A stretch of 64,000 bases of DNA from Neisseria macacae ATCC 33926 (GCF_022749495.1 NZ_CP094241.1:1-64000), one strand, 5' to 3'; positions 1 to 8,289 are shown, counted from the first letter of the stretch. The notes: generated from the letters alone by a model not told the origin. Program-made: numbers and translations.

Positions 1-262
1 CGTCGTCCTCGACGAACGCGGCAAAGCCCCGACCTCCGTCGAGCTGGCGGAACACCTCAAAAGCTGGCAGCAAAACGGCGAACACGTCTGCTTCGTCATC
101 GGCGGCGCCGACGGCATGACCGACCACCTCAAACAACAAGCCCGCATGATGATGCGCCTCTCCAGCCTCACCCTCCCGCACGGTATGGTGCGCGTCCTGC
201 TGACCGAACAGCTCTACCGCGCCGTCTCCATCCTCCACAACCATCCTTACCACCGCGAATAG
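1..262 (+). CDS. rlmH: RlmH, 23S rRNA m3-pseudouridine-1915 methyltransferase, C-terminal part
   Basis: The 5' end lies outside the window; the open frame starts at base 2 and gives the last 86 residues. RlmH is a SPOUT-class enzyme that methylates pseudouridine 1915 of 23S rRNA using S-adenosylmethionine. The visible part holds the SPOUT signature: the glycine-rich IGGADG cofactor loop, a run of methionines in RMMMRLSS, and the ending LLTEQLYRAVSILHNHPYHRE typical of the family. It ends with TAG. Its last ~90 bp are repeated in inverted orientation at 14407-14499, next to the second comP. Identification is firm; only the N-terminus is missing. Confidence 0.93.
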   Translation, partial: VVLDERGKAPTSVELAEHLKSWQQNGEHVCFVIGGADGMTDHLKQQARMMMRLSSLTLPHGMVRVLLTEQLYRAVSILHNHPYHRE

Positions 263-1049
263 CAAAAGCCGTACCCGCAGGCAGGCTTCGTGTGTCCACC
301 GCATAAATCGGGCGCAAGCGTATCTGTTGCGAATTCAATACATCAAGAAATAGTAAACTAGGAAATATTCAGATATTGTTTGAATGCCCGCCATAAGGAC
401 GATAAGATACCGACCTCATTTTATAAGGGATTGATTCAGAAACAGTTCGGGCTTACTGAAGGCAACTTCGCCGTATGGTTTTGAAGTGCGAAAGCTTCAA
501 TCCCCATTTTGATATCACACAACGATAAAGATGAAATGTCCGGTTTATTTTTCGAAAGGGGGCGGAATGAAGGAAATTCAGCGGGGATTTTCTTTGTCTC
601 AATTGGTTTTTACCATCGTGATGGTGGGGATTTTAACGTCGATTGCCTACCCGTCTTACCAAAAATATGTTGAAAATACCAAGCTGCAGGAAGTGCGGGC
701 AGCCATGATGGAAAACGCCCGATTTCTGGAGCGTTTTTATCAAAAAAACGGAAGTTTCAAACAAAGTTCCACCCAATGGCCGGATTTGCCGATTAAGGAA
801 ATCGGCGATTTTTGCATCAAGGTGCAAGGCGACGCCAAAGGCACGCCGGACGGGCGGTTTACCCTGAAGGCAGTAGCGCGGTCGGATCAAAATCCCAAGG
901 TATTGAAAATCAACGAAAGCTTTGTCACGGTATCGTGTGAAACGACCGAAAGCACCTGCGAAGACAAGACGCAGCATTTCGCCAATACGGACAAATCATG
1001 CAAGATATTTGAGTCTTGAGGCATCGATAGCAAAAAGGTCGTCTGAAAC
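170..1049 (+). repeat. Left arm of ~880-bp inverted repeat (rlmH tail + comP)
   Basis: This stretch (3' end of rlmH, spacer, comP, and the start of the following DUS) reappears nearly identical and inverted at 13618-14499. Coordinates across the comP part obey left + right = 14667. Identity starts inside the rlmH coding sequence and stops just after a DUS (AGGTCGTCTGAA), beyond which the flanks are unrelated. The spacer 263-566 holds no other gene that I can see. Substitutions are few, so the copies are recent or kept alike by gene conversion. Confidence 0.9.
567..1019 (+). CDS. comP: ComP minor type IV pilin, DNA uptake sequence receptor (copy 1)
   Basis: ComP is the minor pilin that binds the DUS on incoming DNA during natural transformation. 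I place the start at 567 (MKEIQRG), not the in-frame ATG at 531, because a purine-rich GAAAGGGGG ribosome site lies just upstream and this gives a normal 7-residue prepilin leader cut at G/F. The mature protein has 143 residues: an N-terminal hydrophobic helix, a FLERFYQKNGSFKQSSTQWP segment and an LPIKE motif that I recall as conserved in meningococcal ComP, and four cysteines (mature 76, 117, 124, 138) that could form two disulfides. Mature position 5 is Gln where type IV pilins almost always have Glu. A near-identical copy lies inverted at 13648-14100. Confidence 0.88.
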   Translation: MKEIQRGFSLSQLVFTIVMVGILTSIAYPSYQKYVENTKLQEVRAAMMENARFLERFYQKNGSFKQSSTQWPDLPIKEIGDFCIKVQGDAKGTPDGRFTLKAVARSDQNPKVLKINESFVTVSCETTESTCEDKTQHFANTDKSCKIFES

Positions 1050-1228
1050 CGAAGTTGGTTTGCCGTTATGCTTTTTCGGTGACAGTGCAGTGAAGGGACA
1101 GATATTGGATAGGGTATCGTTTGTCTTGGGTCAGTTGCGTGTAGCTTATATGGAAAGTTGCACTTCAAATCTGAATCCGCCGTCGTCTGAAAACGGATAG
1201 GGAGCGTATCCCCAAACTGAAAAGCTTT

Positions 1229-1250
1229 GATTTAAAGTTAATCCACTATA
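1229..1250. repeat. Solo Correia-element end
   Basis: The sequence TTTAAAGTTAATCCACTATA is exactly one terminal inverted repeat of a CREE, with no partner end nearby. It is probably a decayed remnant. The rest of 1020-1307 holds one DUS and one variant DUS (CCGTCGTCTGAA, 1183) but no gene. Confidence 0.65.
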
Positions 1251-1260
1251 CTTAATCTTT

Positions 1261-1292
1261 AGCCCATAAACCCGCTTGGTGGTTTATGGGCT
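1261..1292 (-). terminator. Hairpin terminator downstream of lysA
   Basis: AGCCCATAAACC and GGTTTATGGGCT form a 12-bp stem around an 8-nt loop, 16 nt beyond the lysA stop. The T-tract is weak, so Rho-independent function is plausible but not certain. Confidence 0.6.
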
Positions 1293-1307
1293 ATAAACGA
1301 TCAAATC

Positions 1308-2528
1308 TTACAAACAAGCCATTTCGTTTGCCATTTGCTGTTCTAAGGTTTCACGTCGGCGGATAAGCCGGTATTCGTTGCCGTCCACTAAGACTTCCGC
1401 CGCCCGGTTGCGTGTGTTGTAATTGCTTGCCATGCTGGCGCCGTATGCGCCTGCGCTGCGGATAACCAGCAAATCGCCTTCTTCGCAGGCAAGGGTGCGG
1501 TCTTTGCCGAGGAAGTCGCCGGTTTCGCAAATCGGGCCGACGATGTCGGCGCTCAGCGGCGGGATGTTTTTTGGGTCTACCGCTTCGATATGGTGATAGG
1601 CGTCATACAGGGCGGGGCGCATGAGGTCGTTCATGGCGGCATCGACCATGACGAAGTTTTTCTCTTCGCCGTGTTTGATGAACTCGACGCGCGCCAGCAG
1701 CGAGCCTGCGTTGCCGACCAAGCTGCGGCCGGGTTCGAGGATCAGTTTCAGACGACGTGTGCCGATCAGTTTTTGAACCGCTTGGGCATACGCGCTCAAA
1801 TCGGGGACGGTTTCGTCTTGATAAACGATGCCGACGCCGCCGCCTAAGTCTAAATGTTCCAAAACGATGCCTTCGTCGGCCAATCGGTCAACCAAAATCA
1901 AAATGCGCTCGCAGGCTTCGACAAGCGGGCTGAGGTCGGTCAGTTGCGAACCGATGTGGCAGTCGATGCCGATGATTTTGAGGTGGCTTTGGCGGGCTGC
2001 ATGGCGGTAGGCTTCGAGCGCGTCGGCGTAGGCGATGCCGAATTTGTTGGCTTTCAGGCCTGTGGAGATGTAGGGATGGGTTTTGGCATCGACATCGGGG
2101 TTGACGCGCAGGGAGACGGGGGCGGTTTTGCCCAAGCGTTCGGCAACCTTTTGAATGCGGTCGATTTCGGGGATGCTTTCCATATTGAAGCATTTCACGC
2201 CGGCATGAAGCGCGAACTCGATTTCCGCTTCACTTTTGCCCACGCCTGAAAAAATGGTTTTCGCCGCGTCGCCGCCCGCCGCCAAAACGCGCGCCAATTC
2301 GCCGCCGGAGACAATGTCGAAACCGCTGCCCAGCGAGGCGAAGTGTTTGATGATGCTCAGATTGCCGTTGGCTTTAACGGCATAGCAGACGAGCGGGGAA
2401 AGCGCGGCAAACGCGGTTTGGTAGTTTTCAAACGCTTCGGTCAGCGCGGATTGGCTGTACACATAAAGCGGCGTGCCGAATTCTTCGGCAAGGCGGGAGT
2501 AAGGGACTTGTTCGCAATGCAGGGTCAT
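1308..2528 (-). CDS. lysA: Diaminopimelate decarboxylase
   Basis: LysA removes CO2 from meso-diaminopimelate to give L-lysine, the last step of the lysine pathway, using pyridoxal phosphate in the cytoplasm. The 406-residue length is normal. The PLP lysine is K52 in the YAVKANGN motif. Further family motifs are the glycine-rich LDLGGGVG, the EPGRS phosphate-binding segment, and GPICETGDFLG with the active-site cysteine contributed across the dimer. It lies 11 nt downstream of lptM in the same direction, the common lptM-lysA arrangement, so the two are probably co-transcribed. Confidence 0.97.
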   Translation of the reverse strand: MTLHCEQVPYSRLAEEFGTPLYVYSQSALTEAFENYQTAFAALSPLVCYAVKANGNLSIIKHFASLGSGFDIVSGGELARVLAAGGDAAKTIFSGVGKSEAEIEFALHAGVKCFNMESIPEIDRIQKVAERLGKTAPVSLRVNPDVDAKTHPYISTGLKANKFGIAYADALEAYRHAARQSHLKIIGIDCHIGSQLTDLSPLVEACERILILVDRLADEGIVLEHLDLGGGVGIVYQDETVPDLSAYAQAVQKLIGTRRLKLILEPGRSLVGNAGSLLARVEFIKHGEEKNFVMVDAAMNDLMRPALYDAYHHIEAVDPKNIPPLSADIVGPICETGDFLGKDRTLACEEGDLLVIRSAGAYGASMASNYNTRNRAAEVLVDGNEYRLIRRRETLEQQMANEMACL

Positions 2529-2539
2529 GTTGGTGAGGT

Positions 2540-2710
2540 TTAATCGTTGGTTTGATTGGTAGGTTCTTTGGAAGAATGGATTTTCAGGCCGGTTTGGACC
2601 ACGCCGAAACGCGCCTTGTCGCCTTCTTTGGGCAGGTAGAGGTCGCCTTTGTAACCGCAGGCTGAAAGCAGGAGGGCGGTTGCCGCCGCAAAAAATACGC
2701 TGTATTTCAT
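2540..2710 (-). CDS. lptM: LptM (YifL)-type small lipoprotein
   Basis: A 56-residue protein beginning MKYSVFFAAATALLLSACG, a signal peptide with lipobox LSAC (Cys18), followed by YKGDLYLPKEG. The N-terminal CGYKGDLYLP motif matches the LptM/YifL family, reported to assist maturation of the LptD-LptE lipopolysaccharide translocon in the outer membrane. The position directly before lysA is also typical. It diverges from cyaY across a 70-bp spacer that must hold both promoters. Confidence 0.85.
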   Translation of the reverse strand: MKYSVFFAAATALLLSACGYKGDLYLPKEGDKARFGVVQTGLKIHSSKEPTNQTND

Positions 2711-2780
2711 CGGTAAACTTCCTTCATAAGCGCGAATGTGGCAAGATTCGGTATCTTAAACAAAAAACACACAAAAAGCC

Positions 2781-3104
2781 ATGATGACCGAAAGCGAATT
2801 CATCCGCATGAGCGAAGAATTGTTCGAACACATCGAAGACCAAATCGACGAAAACGGCTGGGATTTCGACTGCCAGTTTGCCGGAAACGTCCTGACCATC
2901 GAAGCGGCGGACGGCACGCAAATCATCGTCAACCGCCATACGCCAAACCAAGAATTGTGGATTGCCGCAAAAAGCGGCGGCTACCATTTCGCCGAGCAAA
3001 ACGGCAAATGGCTGGCAACGCGCGACGGACGGGATTTCTACGATGTTTTGAACGAAGCACTGAGCGCGGCTTCGGGCGAAGCTGTTGAGATTGCCGAATT
3101 ATAG
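2781..3104 (+). CDS. cyaY: CyaY, bacterial frataxin
   Basis: A 107-residue frataxin homologue, an iron-binding protein that regulates Fe-S cluster assembly on the IscS/IscU machinery. Family features are the acidic first helix (SEELFEHIEDQIDENG), the strand segment VLTIEAADGTQIIVNRH, and the QELWIAAKSGGYHF motif on the conserved sheet surface. The protein starts MMTESE; either Met could be used. The TAG stop is part of the TATAG end of a Correia element that begins at 3100, so insertion of the element supplied or preserved the stop codon. Confidence 0.93.
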   Translation: MMTESEFIRMSEELFEHIEDQIDENGWDFDCQFAGNVLTIEAADGTQIIVNRHTPNQELWIAAKSGGYHFAEQNGKWLATRDGRDFYDVLNEALSAASGEAVEIAEL

Positions 3105-3256
3105 TGGATTAAATTTAAATCAGGACAAGGCGACGAAGTCGCAGACAGTACAGATAGTACGGAACCGATTCACTTGGTGCTTCAGCACCTTAGAGAATCG
3201 TTCTCTTTGAGCTAAGGCGAGGCAACGCCGTACTGGTTTAAAGTTAATCCACTATA
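3100..3256. repeat. Full-length Correia element (CREE), 157 bp
   Basis: Bounded by TATAGTGGATTAAATTTAA and its inverse TTAAAGTTAATCCACTATA. The core (ACAAGGCGACGAAG, TAGTACGGAACC, CACTTGGTGCTTCAGCACC) matches the copies at 8133 and 50037. The left end overlaps the cyaY stop and the right end is 36 bp before the next gene, so it could supply promoter or RNase III processing signals there. Confidence 0.92.
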
Positions 3257-3291
3257 TAATTTGAGTATTCCCACAAAGAGAGCGTTACCCA

Positions 3292-3711
3292 ATGGCACAA
3301 TTACCCCTGTATCGGACTGCCGAAATCGAAAATTTTACTGTCGGCACGCCCGAAGTTTTAGAATCATTTTTCGAACATATCCCTTATGGCGTCGTCTTTG
3401 AAGACGACGGCGACACGGGCTACTTCTATGCCGCCTCGCAAGATGGGATTTTGGATGCCTTGCATATCTACAATGTTGAAGATGTATCCGACAAACATAT
3501 CCCCAATCATGTCTTGATCTTATGGGATGATGCCTGCACCATAGCCGCATTGTGCATCAACGGTTACATCCATGCCGTCTATGATTTTGTCGAGCAGGCA
3601 GGATATTGCCGCAACGGCTTCCCTGAAGCAGAAGGCGAATGGGTGAAAGTCGAAAACCGCGTCTTAGACGATGAATTGCTGGACAAAATCCTATCCCGAA
3701 AACCTACATAA
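3292..3711 (+). CDS. Conserved hypothetical protein, possibly DUF2251 family
   Basis: A 139-residue soluble, acidic protein without signal peptide or membrane segment. Visible segments are FEHIPYGVVFEDDGDTGYFY, an aromatic strand, ILDALHIYNVEDV, and ILWDDACTIAALCINGYIHAVYDF. The style recalls small DUF2251 proteins, but that assignment is from memory and no function is known to me. It lies between a full-length CREE and luxS (21-nt gap to luxS, same strand), so it may be co-transcribed with luxS. Confidence 0.75.
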   Translation: MAQLPLYRTAEIENFTVGTPEVLESFFEHIPYGVVFEDDGDTGYFYAASQDGILDALHIYNVEDVSDKHIPNHVLILWDDACTIAALCINGYIHAVYDFVEQAGYCRNGFPEAEGEWVKVENRVLDDELLDKILSRKPT

Positions 3712-3732
3712 ACCGCACAAAAGGATAACCAA

Positions 3733-4239
3733 ATGCCCCTGTTAGACAGTTTCAAAGTCGACCACACCCGTATGCACGCCCCCGCCGTGCGTGTGGCGAA
3801 AACTATGACCACGCCCAAAGGCGACACCATTACCGTATTCGACCTGCGCTTTTGCGTGCCCAACAAAGAAATCCTATCCGAAAAAGGCATCCACACGCTG
3901 GAGCATTTGTTCGCAGGCTTTATGCGCGACCACTTGAACAGCAACGGCGTCGAAATCATCGACATTTCCCCGATGGGCTGCCGCACCGGTTTCTACATGA
4001 GCCTCATCGGTACGCCCGACGAGCAGCAGGTCGCCGACGCATGGCTCGCTTCGATGCGGGATGTCGTCAATGTCAAAGACCAAAGCAAAATCCCCGAGTT
4101 GAACGAATACCAATGCGGCACCTATCTGATGCACTCGCTTGCTGAAGCGCAGGAAATCGCGCAAAACGTCCTGACGCGCAAAGTGGCGGTGAATAAAAAC
4201 GAAGAGTTGACGCTGGATGAAAGTTTGCTGAACGCTTAA
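3733..4239 (+). CDS. luxS: S-ribosylhomocysteine lyase LuxS
   Basis: LuxS splits S-ribosylhomocysteine into homocysteine and DPD, the precursor of autoinducer-2, as part of the activated methyl cycle. The 168-residue protein carries the metal-binding HTLEH motif (His54, Glu57, His58), the third metal ligand Cys128 in EYQCGT, and the catalytic Cys83 in MGCRTG. All key residues are present, so the enzyme should be active. It is followed by a DUS hairpin terminator. Confidence 0.97.
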   Translation: MPLLDSFKVDHTRMHAPAVRVAKTMTTPKGDTITVFDLRFCVPNKEILSEKGIHTLEHLFAGFMRDHLNSNGVEIIDISPMGCRTGFYMSLIGTPDEQQVADAWLASMRDVVNVKDQSKIPELNEYQCGTYLMHSLAEAQEIAQNVLTRKVAVNKNEELTLDESLLNA

Positions 4240-4253
4240 ACGATAGGTATTGA

Positions 4254-4297
4254 AAAAGGTCGTCTGAAAACGGGAAACCGATTTCAGACGACCTTTT
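4254..4297 (+). terminator. DUS inverted-pair terminator after luxS
   Basis: AAAAGGTCGTCTGAAA and TTTCAGACGACCTTTT form a 16-bp stem with a 12-nt loop. The trailing T-run makes a Rho-independent terminator 14 nt beyond the luxS stop. Confidence 0.85.
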
Positions 4298-4345
4298 GCT
4301 TGAATAGAAAGAATGGACAAATTATCCATCGAAGCGGCAAACCGT

Positions 4346-4687
4346 TTACCGCCCTGCTTTGGTTCCGCCCGGACCGTACACGGCGCCCCACGCGGCATCG
4401 AGCTGCTGCCCTGCCTGCCTCAATGTTTCCGCCTGTTGGCTTTTCACATTCATTGCCGCCTGAAGCTCGCCCTGCAAGCGGACGATGTCGGCTTGGGCTT
4501 TTTGCAGGCGGTATTGCGCATCTTCAAGGTCGCTTTGCAGCGAGATGATTTTGCTGTCGTTGCCGGTTTGCTGTTTCAGGACGGTGCGGTAGGCGGAACG
4601 CGCGTTCATCAGATTGTCTTCTGCGCTGTCTGCCGCTGCGTTCAGCGAAACGCCCATTAATATCAAGGCGATGAGTTTGTTGTTCAT
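4346..4687 (-). CDS. Periplasmic coiled-coil protein of unknown function
   Basis: A 113-residue protein beginning MNNKLIALILMGVSLNAAADS, a signal peptide with likely cleavage after NAAA/NAAAD. The rest is a predicted coiled coil rich in Gln, Ala and Leu (residues ~40-100: SKIISLQSDLEDAQYRLQKA, then further heptads), ending AVYGPGGTKAGR. No cysteine or lipobox. It lies between luxS and the patatin gene, with DUS terminators on both sides, so it is a single-gene transcript. I do not recognise a named family. Confidence 0.75.
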   Translation of the reverse strand: MNNKLIALILMGVSLNAAADSAEDNLMNARSAYRTVLKQQTGNDSKIISLQSDLEDAQYRLQKAQADIVRLQGELQAAMNVKSQQAETLRQAGQQLDAAWGAVYGPGGTKAGR

Positions 4688-4722
4688 AAAACATCCTTTG
4701 ATGCTGTCCCGCGATGTGTTAG

Positions 4723-4764
4723 AGGTCGTCTGAAAACGGAAAGCTGTTTTCAGACGACCTTTTT
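4723..4764 (-). terminator. DUS inverted-pair terminator after the patatin gene
   Basis: GAGGTCGTCTGAAAAC pairs with GTTTTCAGACGACCTTTTT. It separates the patatin gene from the coiled-coil gene and also lies just upstream of the latter. Confidence 0.75.
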
Positions 4765-4782
4765 GCTGCGGTAGGCGGTTGG

Positions 4783-5697
4783 TTAATATTGATAGGCGGC
4801 GAGTTTGCGCTTGATTTCGGGCAGGGCAGCGCGGGCAGCTTCTTCACCCAGCTGGATGGCGCGTCGTTTTTGGTCGAAACCGCCGATAGAACCCATCTCC
4901 AACACTTGCGGTTTGATCACGACGTTTGCCTGACCCAATTCATGTTGGAGCAGCGGAATGCTCATGACGTTGAACGTTTGGTCGAGGTAAGAGAAAAAGC
5001 CTTGGTTGACGTTTTTCACCGGACGGGCGGAAATATCGACGGCGATAATGAAATTGGCGCCTTGTTTTTTAGCCGCGCTGACGGGAACAGGCTGCGACAG
5101 ACCGCCGTCAACGTATCGGCGGCCGCCAATCGTGGTGGGCTGGAACACGTTGGGGATGGAAGCGGACGCGCGGACTGCCTGTCCGATGTTGCCTCGGTTG
5201 AAGGCGACGGCTTTGCCGCTTTCAAAATCGGTGGCGACGGCGGCGAATTTAATCGGCAATTGTTGGATGGGGCGGTTGCCGACTTTTTGGTTGATGTAGT
5301 TTTGCAGTTTTTCGCCTTTGATGAAGCCGCTGCTGGACAGGGTCAGGTCAACCAAGTCGGTTTTGCCCAAAATTTCGGCTTCGAGTTCGAGGCGGTCGGG
5401 CGACATGCCTGAAGCGTACAGGCTGCCGACGATGGAGCCTGCGGATGTGCCGGTCACGACTTTGACGGGAATATTGTTTTCTTTCAAGACTTTGATAATG
5501 CCAATATGGGCAAAGCCTTTGGATGCGCCGCCGCCGAGCGCAAGCGCGACCACGGCTTTGGGTTTGGCGGTATTCGCGGTATGGGTATGCGGCTTGGCAT
5601 CCGATTTGTCGGAGGTATGGCTCGGACAGGCAGCGAGCATGAGTACGACAGACGCTGTCAGCGTAGTGCGCAGTGTTTGAATCAGCAATGGTTTCAT
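4783..5697 (-). CDS. Patatin-like phospholipase lipoprotein (RssA-type)
   Basis: A 304-residue protein with a signal peptide ending in lipobox LAAC (Cys24), a His/Thr-rich linker, then a patatin domain. The oxyanion loop is LALGGGASKGFAHIG (residues ~52-66), the nucleophile Ser85 sits in GTSAGS, and the catalytic Asp lies in YVDGGLSQPVP. Patatins hydrolyse phospholipid acyl chains through this Ser-Asp dyad; lipidation suggests attachment to a membrane facing the periplasm. The substrate is unknown. The start is followed at once by MKPLL, and a DUS-like element overlaps the region just upstream. Confidence 0.88.
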   Translation of the reverse strand: MKPLLIQTLRTTLTASVVLMLAACPSHTSDKSDAKPHTHTANTAKPKAVVALALGGGASKGFAHIGIIKVLKENNIPVKVVTGTSAGSIVGSLYASGMSPDRLELEAEILGKTDLVDLTLSSSGFIKGEKLQNYINQKVGNRPIQQLPIKFAAVATDFESGKAVAFNRGNIGQAVRASASIPNVFQPTTIGGRRYVDGGLSQPVPVSAAKKQGANFIIAVDISARPVKNVNQGFFSYLDQTFNVMSIPLLQHELGQANVVIKPQVLEMGSIGGFDQKRRAIQLGEEAARAALPEIKRKLAAYQY

Positions 5698-5808
5698 TTT
5701 CAGACGACCTTTATAGATGGATTTTTGGTTTGGAACATATTGTCAGCCGAATGGCGCGAAACCTGTCGCGGTATGCGCTCCGTCGTGTTTTTATCGGCGC
5801 GGCTGCGG

Positions 5809-5878
5809 TATAGTGGATTAACTTTAAATCAGAACAAAGCGAGGCAACGCCGTACTGGTTTAAAGTTAATCCACTATA
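5809..5878. repeat. Minimal Correia element, 70 bp
   Basis: TATAGTGGATTAACTTTAAA and its inverse flank only the GCGAGGCAACGCCGTAC part of the core. Two other copies in the window (41584, 51420) have the same 70-bp length. The spacer 5698-6003 holds nothing else I can support. Confidence 0.88.
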
Positions 5879-6003
5879 AAGTGGCAGAAAACCTGTTGCC
5901 CGCTTGGTCATGAAAACAGGCGGAATCAGGGGAGCAGGCAATCTGCCATCCGCCTTGTCAGGCGGCACAAGCGGGAAGTTTAGCGCATCGTTATGCCGAA
6001 ATC

Positions 6004-6049
6004 AAAAAAGGTCGTCTGAAACCTGATTTTCGGTTTCAGACGACCTTTT
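6004..6049 (-). terminator. DUS inverted-pair terminator after the ABC exporter gene
   Basis: AAAAAAGGTCGTCTGAAACC and GGTTTCAGACGACCTTTT form a long stem about 25 nt past the stop of the ABC exporter gene. Confidence 0.8.
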
Positions 6050-6074
6050 GCTTGTCCGCTTTGTCGATCGGTTT

Positions 6075-7928
6075 TTAATGCTCCCACTCGACGTGTTCGT
6101 TGAGGAAACCACCGCTCTGGTGCGCCCAGAGTTTGGCGTAGAGGCCTTGTTTTTCAAGGAGCTCGGCGTGGCTGCCTTCTTCGATGATGCGGCCTTTGTC
6201 CAAGACGATGAGCCTGTCCATCGCGGCGATGGTGGAGAGGCGATGGGCGATGGCGATGACGGTTTTGCCGTCCATCATTTTGTCGAGGCTTTCTTGGATG
6301 GCGGCTTCGACTTCGGAGTCGAGCGCGCTGGTGGCTTCGTCAAGCAGCAGGATCGGCGCGTCTTTGAGCATGACGCGGGCGATGGCGATGCGTTGGCGCT
6401 GGCCGCCGGAAAGTTTCACGCCGCGTTCGCCGACGTGGGCGTCATAGCCGCGCCGCCCTTTGGCATCGGAAAGGTTGGGGATGAAGTCGGCGGCTTCGGC
6501 GCGTTCGGCGGCGGAAATCATTTCGGCGTCGGTGGCGTCGGGGCGGCCGTAAACGATGTTGTCGCGCACGGAACGGTGCAGCAGCGAGGTGTCTTGCGTG
6601 ACCAAACCGATTTGGGCGCGCAGGCTTTCTTGGGTCACGCTGTCCACGTTTTGCCCGTCAATCGAAATCGTGCCGCTTTGCGGTTCGTAGAAACGCAAGA
6701 GCAGGTTGACGATGGTGGATTTGCCCGCGCCGCTGCGTCCGATAAGGCCGACTTTTTCGCCCGGGCGGATGGTGAGGTTGAAGCCGTTGAGCAGCGGTTT
6801 GCCGGCTTCGTAGGAGAAATCGACGTGTTCGAACTTGATTTCGCCTTGCGACACTTTCAGCGGCAGGGCGTTCGGCTTGTCGAGGATGGTTTGCGGTTTG
6901 GACAGGGTTGCCATGCCGTCGTTGACGGTGCCGATGTTTTCAAACAATCGGGCGGATTCCCACATGATGTATTGCGACAGGCCGTTGACGCGCAACGCCA
7001 TAGCGGTGGCGGTGGCGACCGCGCCGACGCCGACTTGCCCGTGATACCAAAGCCAGATACCCAACGCGGTCGTGCCGGCGGTCAGCGAGCTGTTGACGAT
7101 GAAGCTGCAAGTGTGCAGGAGCGTCGCCAAACGCATTTGGGCGTGTACCGTAACCATAAATTCTTCCATCGACTGCTTGGCATAAGCCGCTTCGCGCGCG
7201 CCGTGGGAGAAAAGTTTGACGGTGGTGATGTTGGAATAGGCGTCGGTAATGCGGCCGGTCATCAGCGAGCGCGCATCCGCCTGACGCGAAGCGGTTTTGC
7301 CGAGCTTGGGAATCAGGAAGCGCATCACTAAGGCGAAGCCAATCATCCAGCCGATAAAGGGCAGCAGCAGCCAGCCGTCGAGCGCGACCAGAATCACGCC
7401 GGAGGTGATGAAATACACCAGCACATAAACGACCATGTCGGCAACCGTCATCACCACGTCGCGCAACGCCAGCGCGGTCTGCATGACTTTGGCGGACACG
7501 CGGCCGGCAAATTCGTCCTGATAGAAGCCGAGGCTCTGCCCCAGCATCAGGCGGTGGAAATTCCAGCGCAGGCGCATGGGGAACACGCCTTGCAGGGTTT
7601 GCAGGCGCACGTTGGATGCGAGGAAGGTCCAGAGGGCGAAAAACACCATCATCGCCGCCATCGCCGTCAACGCCCAGCCTTTTTCGGCAAACAGGGTGGC
7701 GGGCGTGTATTTGCCGAGCCAGTCCACGACTTTGCCCATAAATTGAAACAGCAGGGCTTCCATGATGCCGATACCGGCGGTAAACACTGCCAAAACGGCA
7801 ATCCATTTGCGCAAGCCTTCGATGTTGCTCCAGATAAACCGCCACAGCCCTTTTTCAGGCGTTTTCGGGGCGGCTTCGGGGTAAGGGTCGATTCGGGATT
7901 CGAACCATGAGAATATTTTTTGAATCAT
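6075..7928 (-). CDS. ABC exporter, fused permease-ATPase (MsbA/MdlB type)
   Basis: A 617-residue half-transporter that should work as a homodimer in the inner membrane. Residues ~40-330 form the six-helix type-1 exporter membrane domain. The C-terminal ATPase has Walker A GRSGAGKS, a Q-loop (LVTQDTSLL), signature LSGGQRQRIA, Walker B ILLLDEATSALD, and the H-loop histidine in IAHRLST. All catalytic residues are intact. The substrate cannot be read from sequence; lipids, peptides or drugs are all possible. The gene is isolated, bounded by DUS hairpins. Confidence 0.9.
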   Translation of the reverse strand: MIQKIFSWFESRIDPYPEAAPKTPEKGLWRFIWSNIEGLRKWIAVLAVFTAGIGIMEALLFQFMGKVVDWLGKYTPATLFAEKGWALTAMAAMMVFFALWTFLASNVRLQTLQGVFPMRLRWNFHRLMLGQSLGFYQDEFAGRVSAKVMQTALALRDVVMTVADMVVYVLVYFITSGVILVALDGWLLLPFIGWMIGFALVMRFLIPKLGKTASRQADARSLMTGRITDAYSNITTVKLFSHGAREAAYAKQSMEEFMVTVHAQMRLATLLHTCSFIVNSSLTAGTTALGIWLWYHGQVGVGAVATATAMALRVNGLSQYIMWESARLFENIGTVNDGMATLSKPQTILDKPNALPLKVSQGEIKFEHVDFSYEAGKPLLNGFNLTIRPGEKVGLIGRSGAGKSTIVNLLLRFYEPQSGTISIDGQNVDSVTQESLRAQIGLVTQDTSLLHRSVRDNIVYGRPDATDAEMISAAERAEAADFIPNLSDAKGRRGYDAHVGERGVKLSGGQRQRIAIARVMLKDAPILLLDEATSALDSEVEAAIQESLDKMMDGKTVIAIAHRLSTIAAMDRLIVLDKGRIIEEGSHAELLEKQGLYAKLWAHQSGGFLNEHVEWEH

Positions 7929-7956
7929 TGTATTGGGTTTAATTGAGAGAGAATGG

Positions 7957-7997
7957 ATTTCAGACGACCTCTACGGTGGGGACAGGTCGTCTGAAAA
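7957..7997. other. Inverted DUS pair upstream of the ABC exporter gene
   Basis: TTTCAGACGACCT and AGGTCGTCTGAAA face each other 30-70 nt before the exporter start. The outward T/A ends of a terminator are missing, so this is more likely an uptake-signal pair. Confidence 0.6.
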
Positions 7998-8132
7998 CAA
8001 GTATCGTGAGTTAAAGGCATTATTTTACGGGAAAAAACGGCGGGAAGACACTGTAAGGAAGTCGGGACAGGCAAAGTGCCGTGATTGATGAGGGGTCGTC
8101 TGAAATAGCGTGCCGATAAGGAATACGGCTTT

Positions 8133-8289
8133 TATAGTGGATTAACTTTAAACCAGTACGGCGTTGCCTCACCTTAGCTCAAAGAGAACGATTCTCTAAG
8201 GTGCTGAAGCACCAAGTGAATCGGTTTCGTACTATCTGTACTGTCTGCGGCTTCGTCGCCTTGTCCTGATTTAAAGTTAATCCACTATA
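8133..8289. repeat. Full-length Correia element (CREE), 157 bp
   Basis: Same family as 3100-3256 but in the opposite orientation (AACCAGTACGGCGTTGCC end first). It ends 9 bp from the stop codon of the gene at 8299-8619. Confidence 0.92.

Noticed and set aside
922..1200. 92-codon frame overlapping the end of comP
   Set aside because: Out of frame with comP and running through DUS and spacer; no coding character.
5711..5968. Short frame on the minus strand reading through a CREE
   Set aside because: Most of it is Correia-element sequence ([14 protein letters not shown]), which yields similar peptides wherever the element occurs.
6048..7331. 427-codon open frame on the plus strand
   Set aside because: It lies antisense to the ABC exporter and its translation is low-complexity (Phe/Val/Gly-rich) without domains; it follows from the GC-rich codon use of the real gene.
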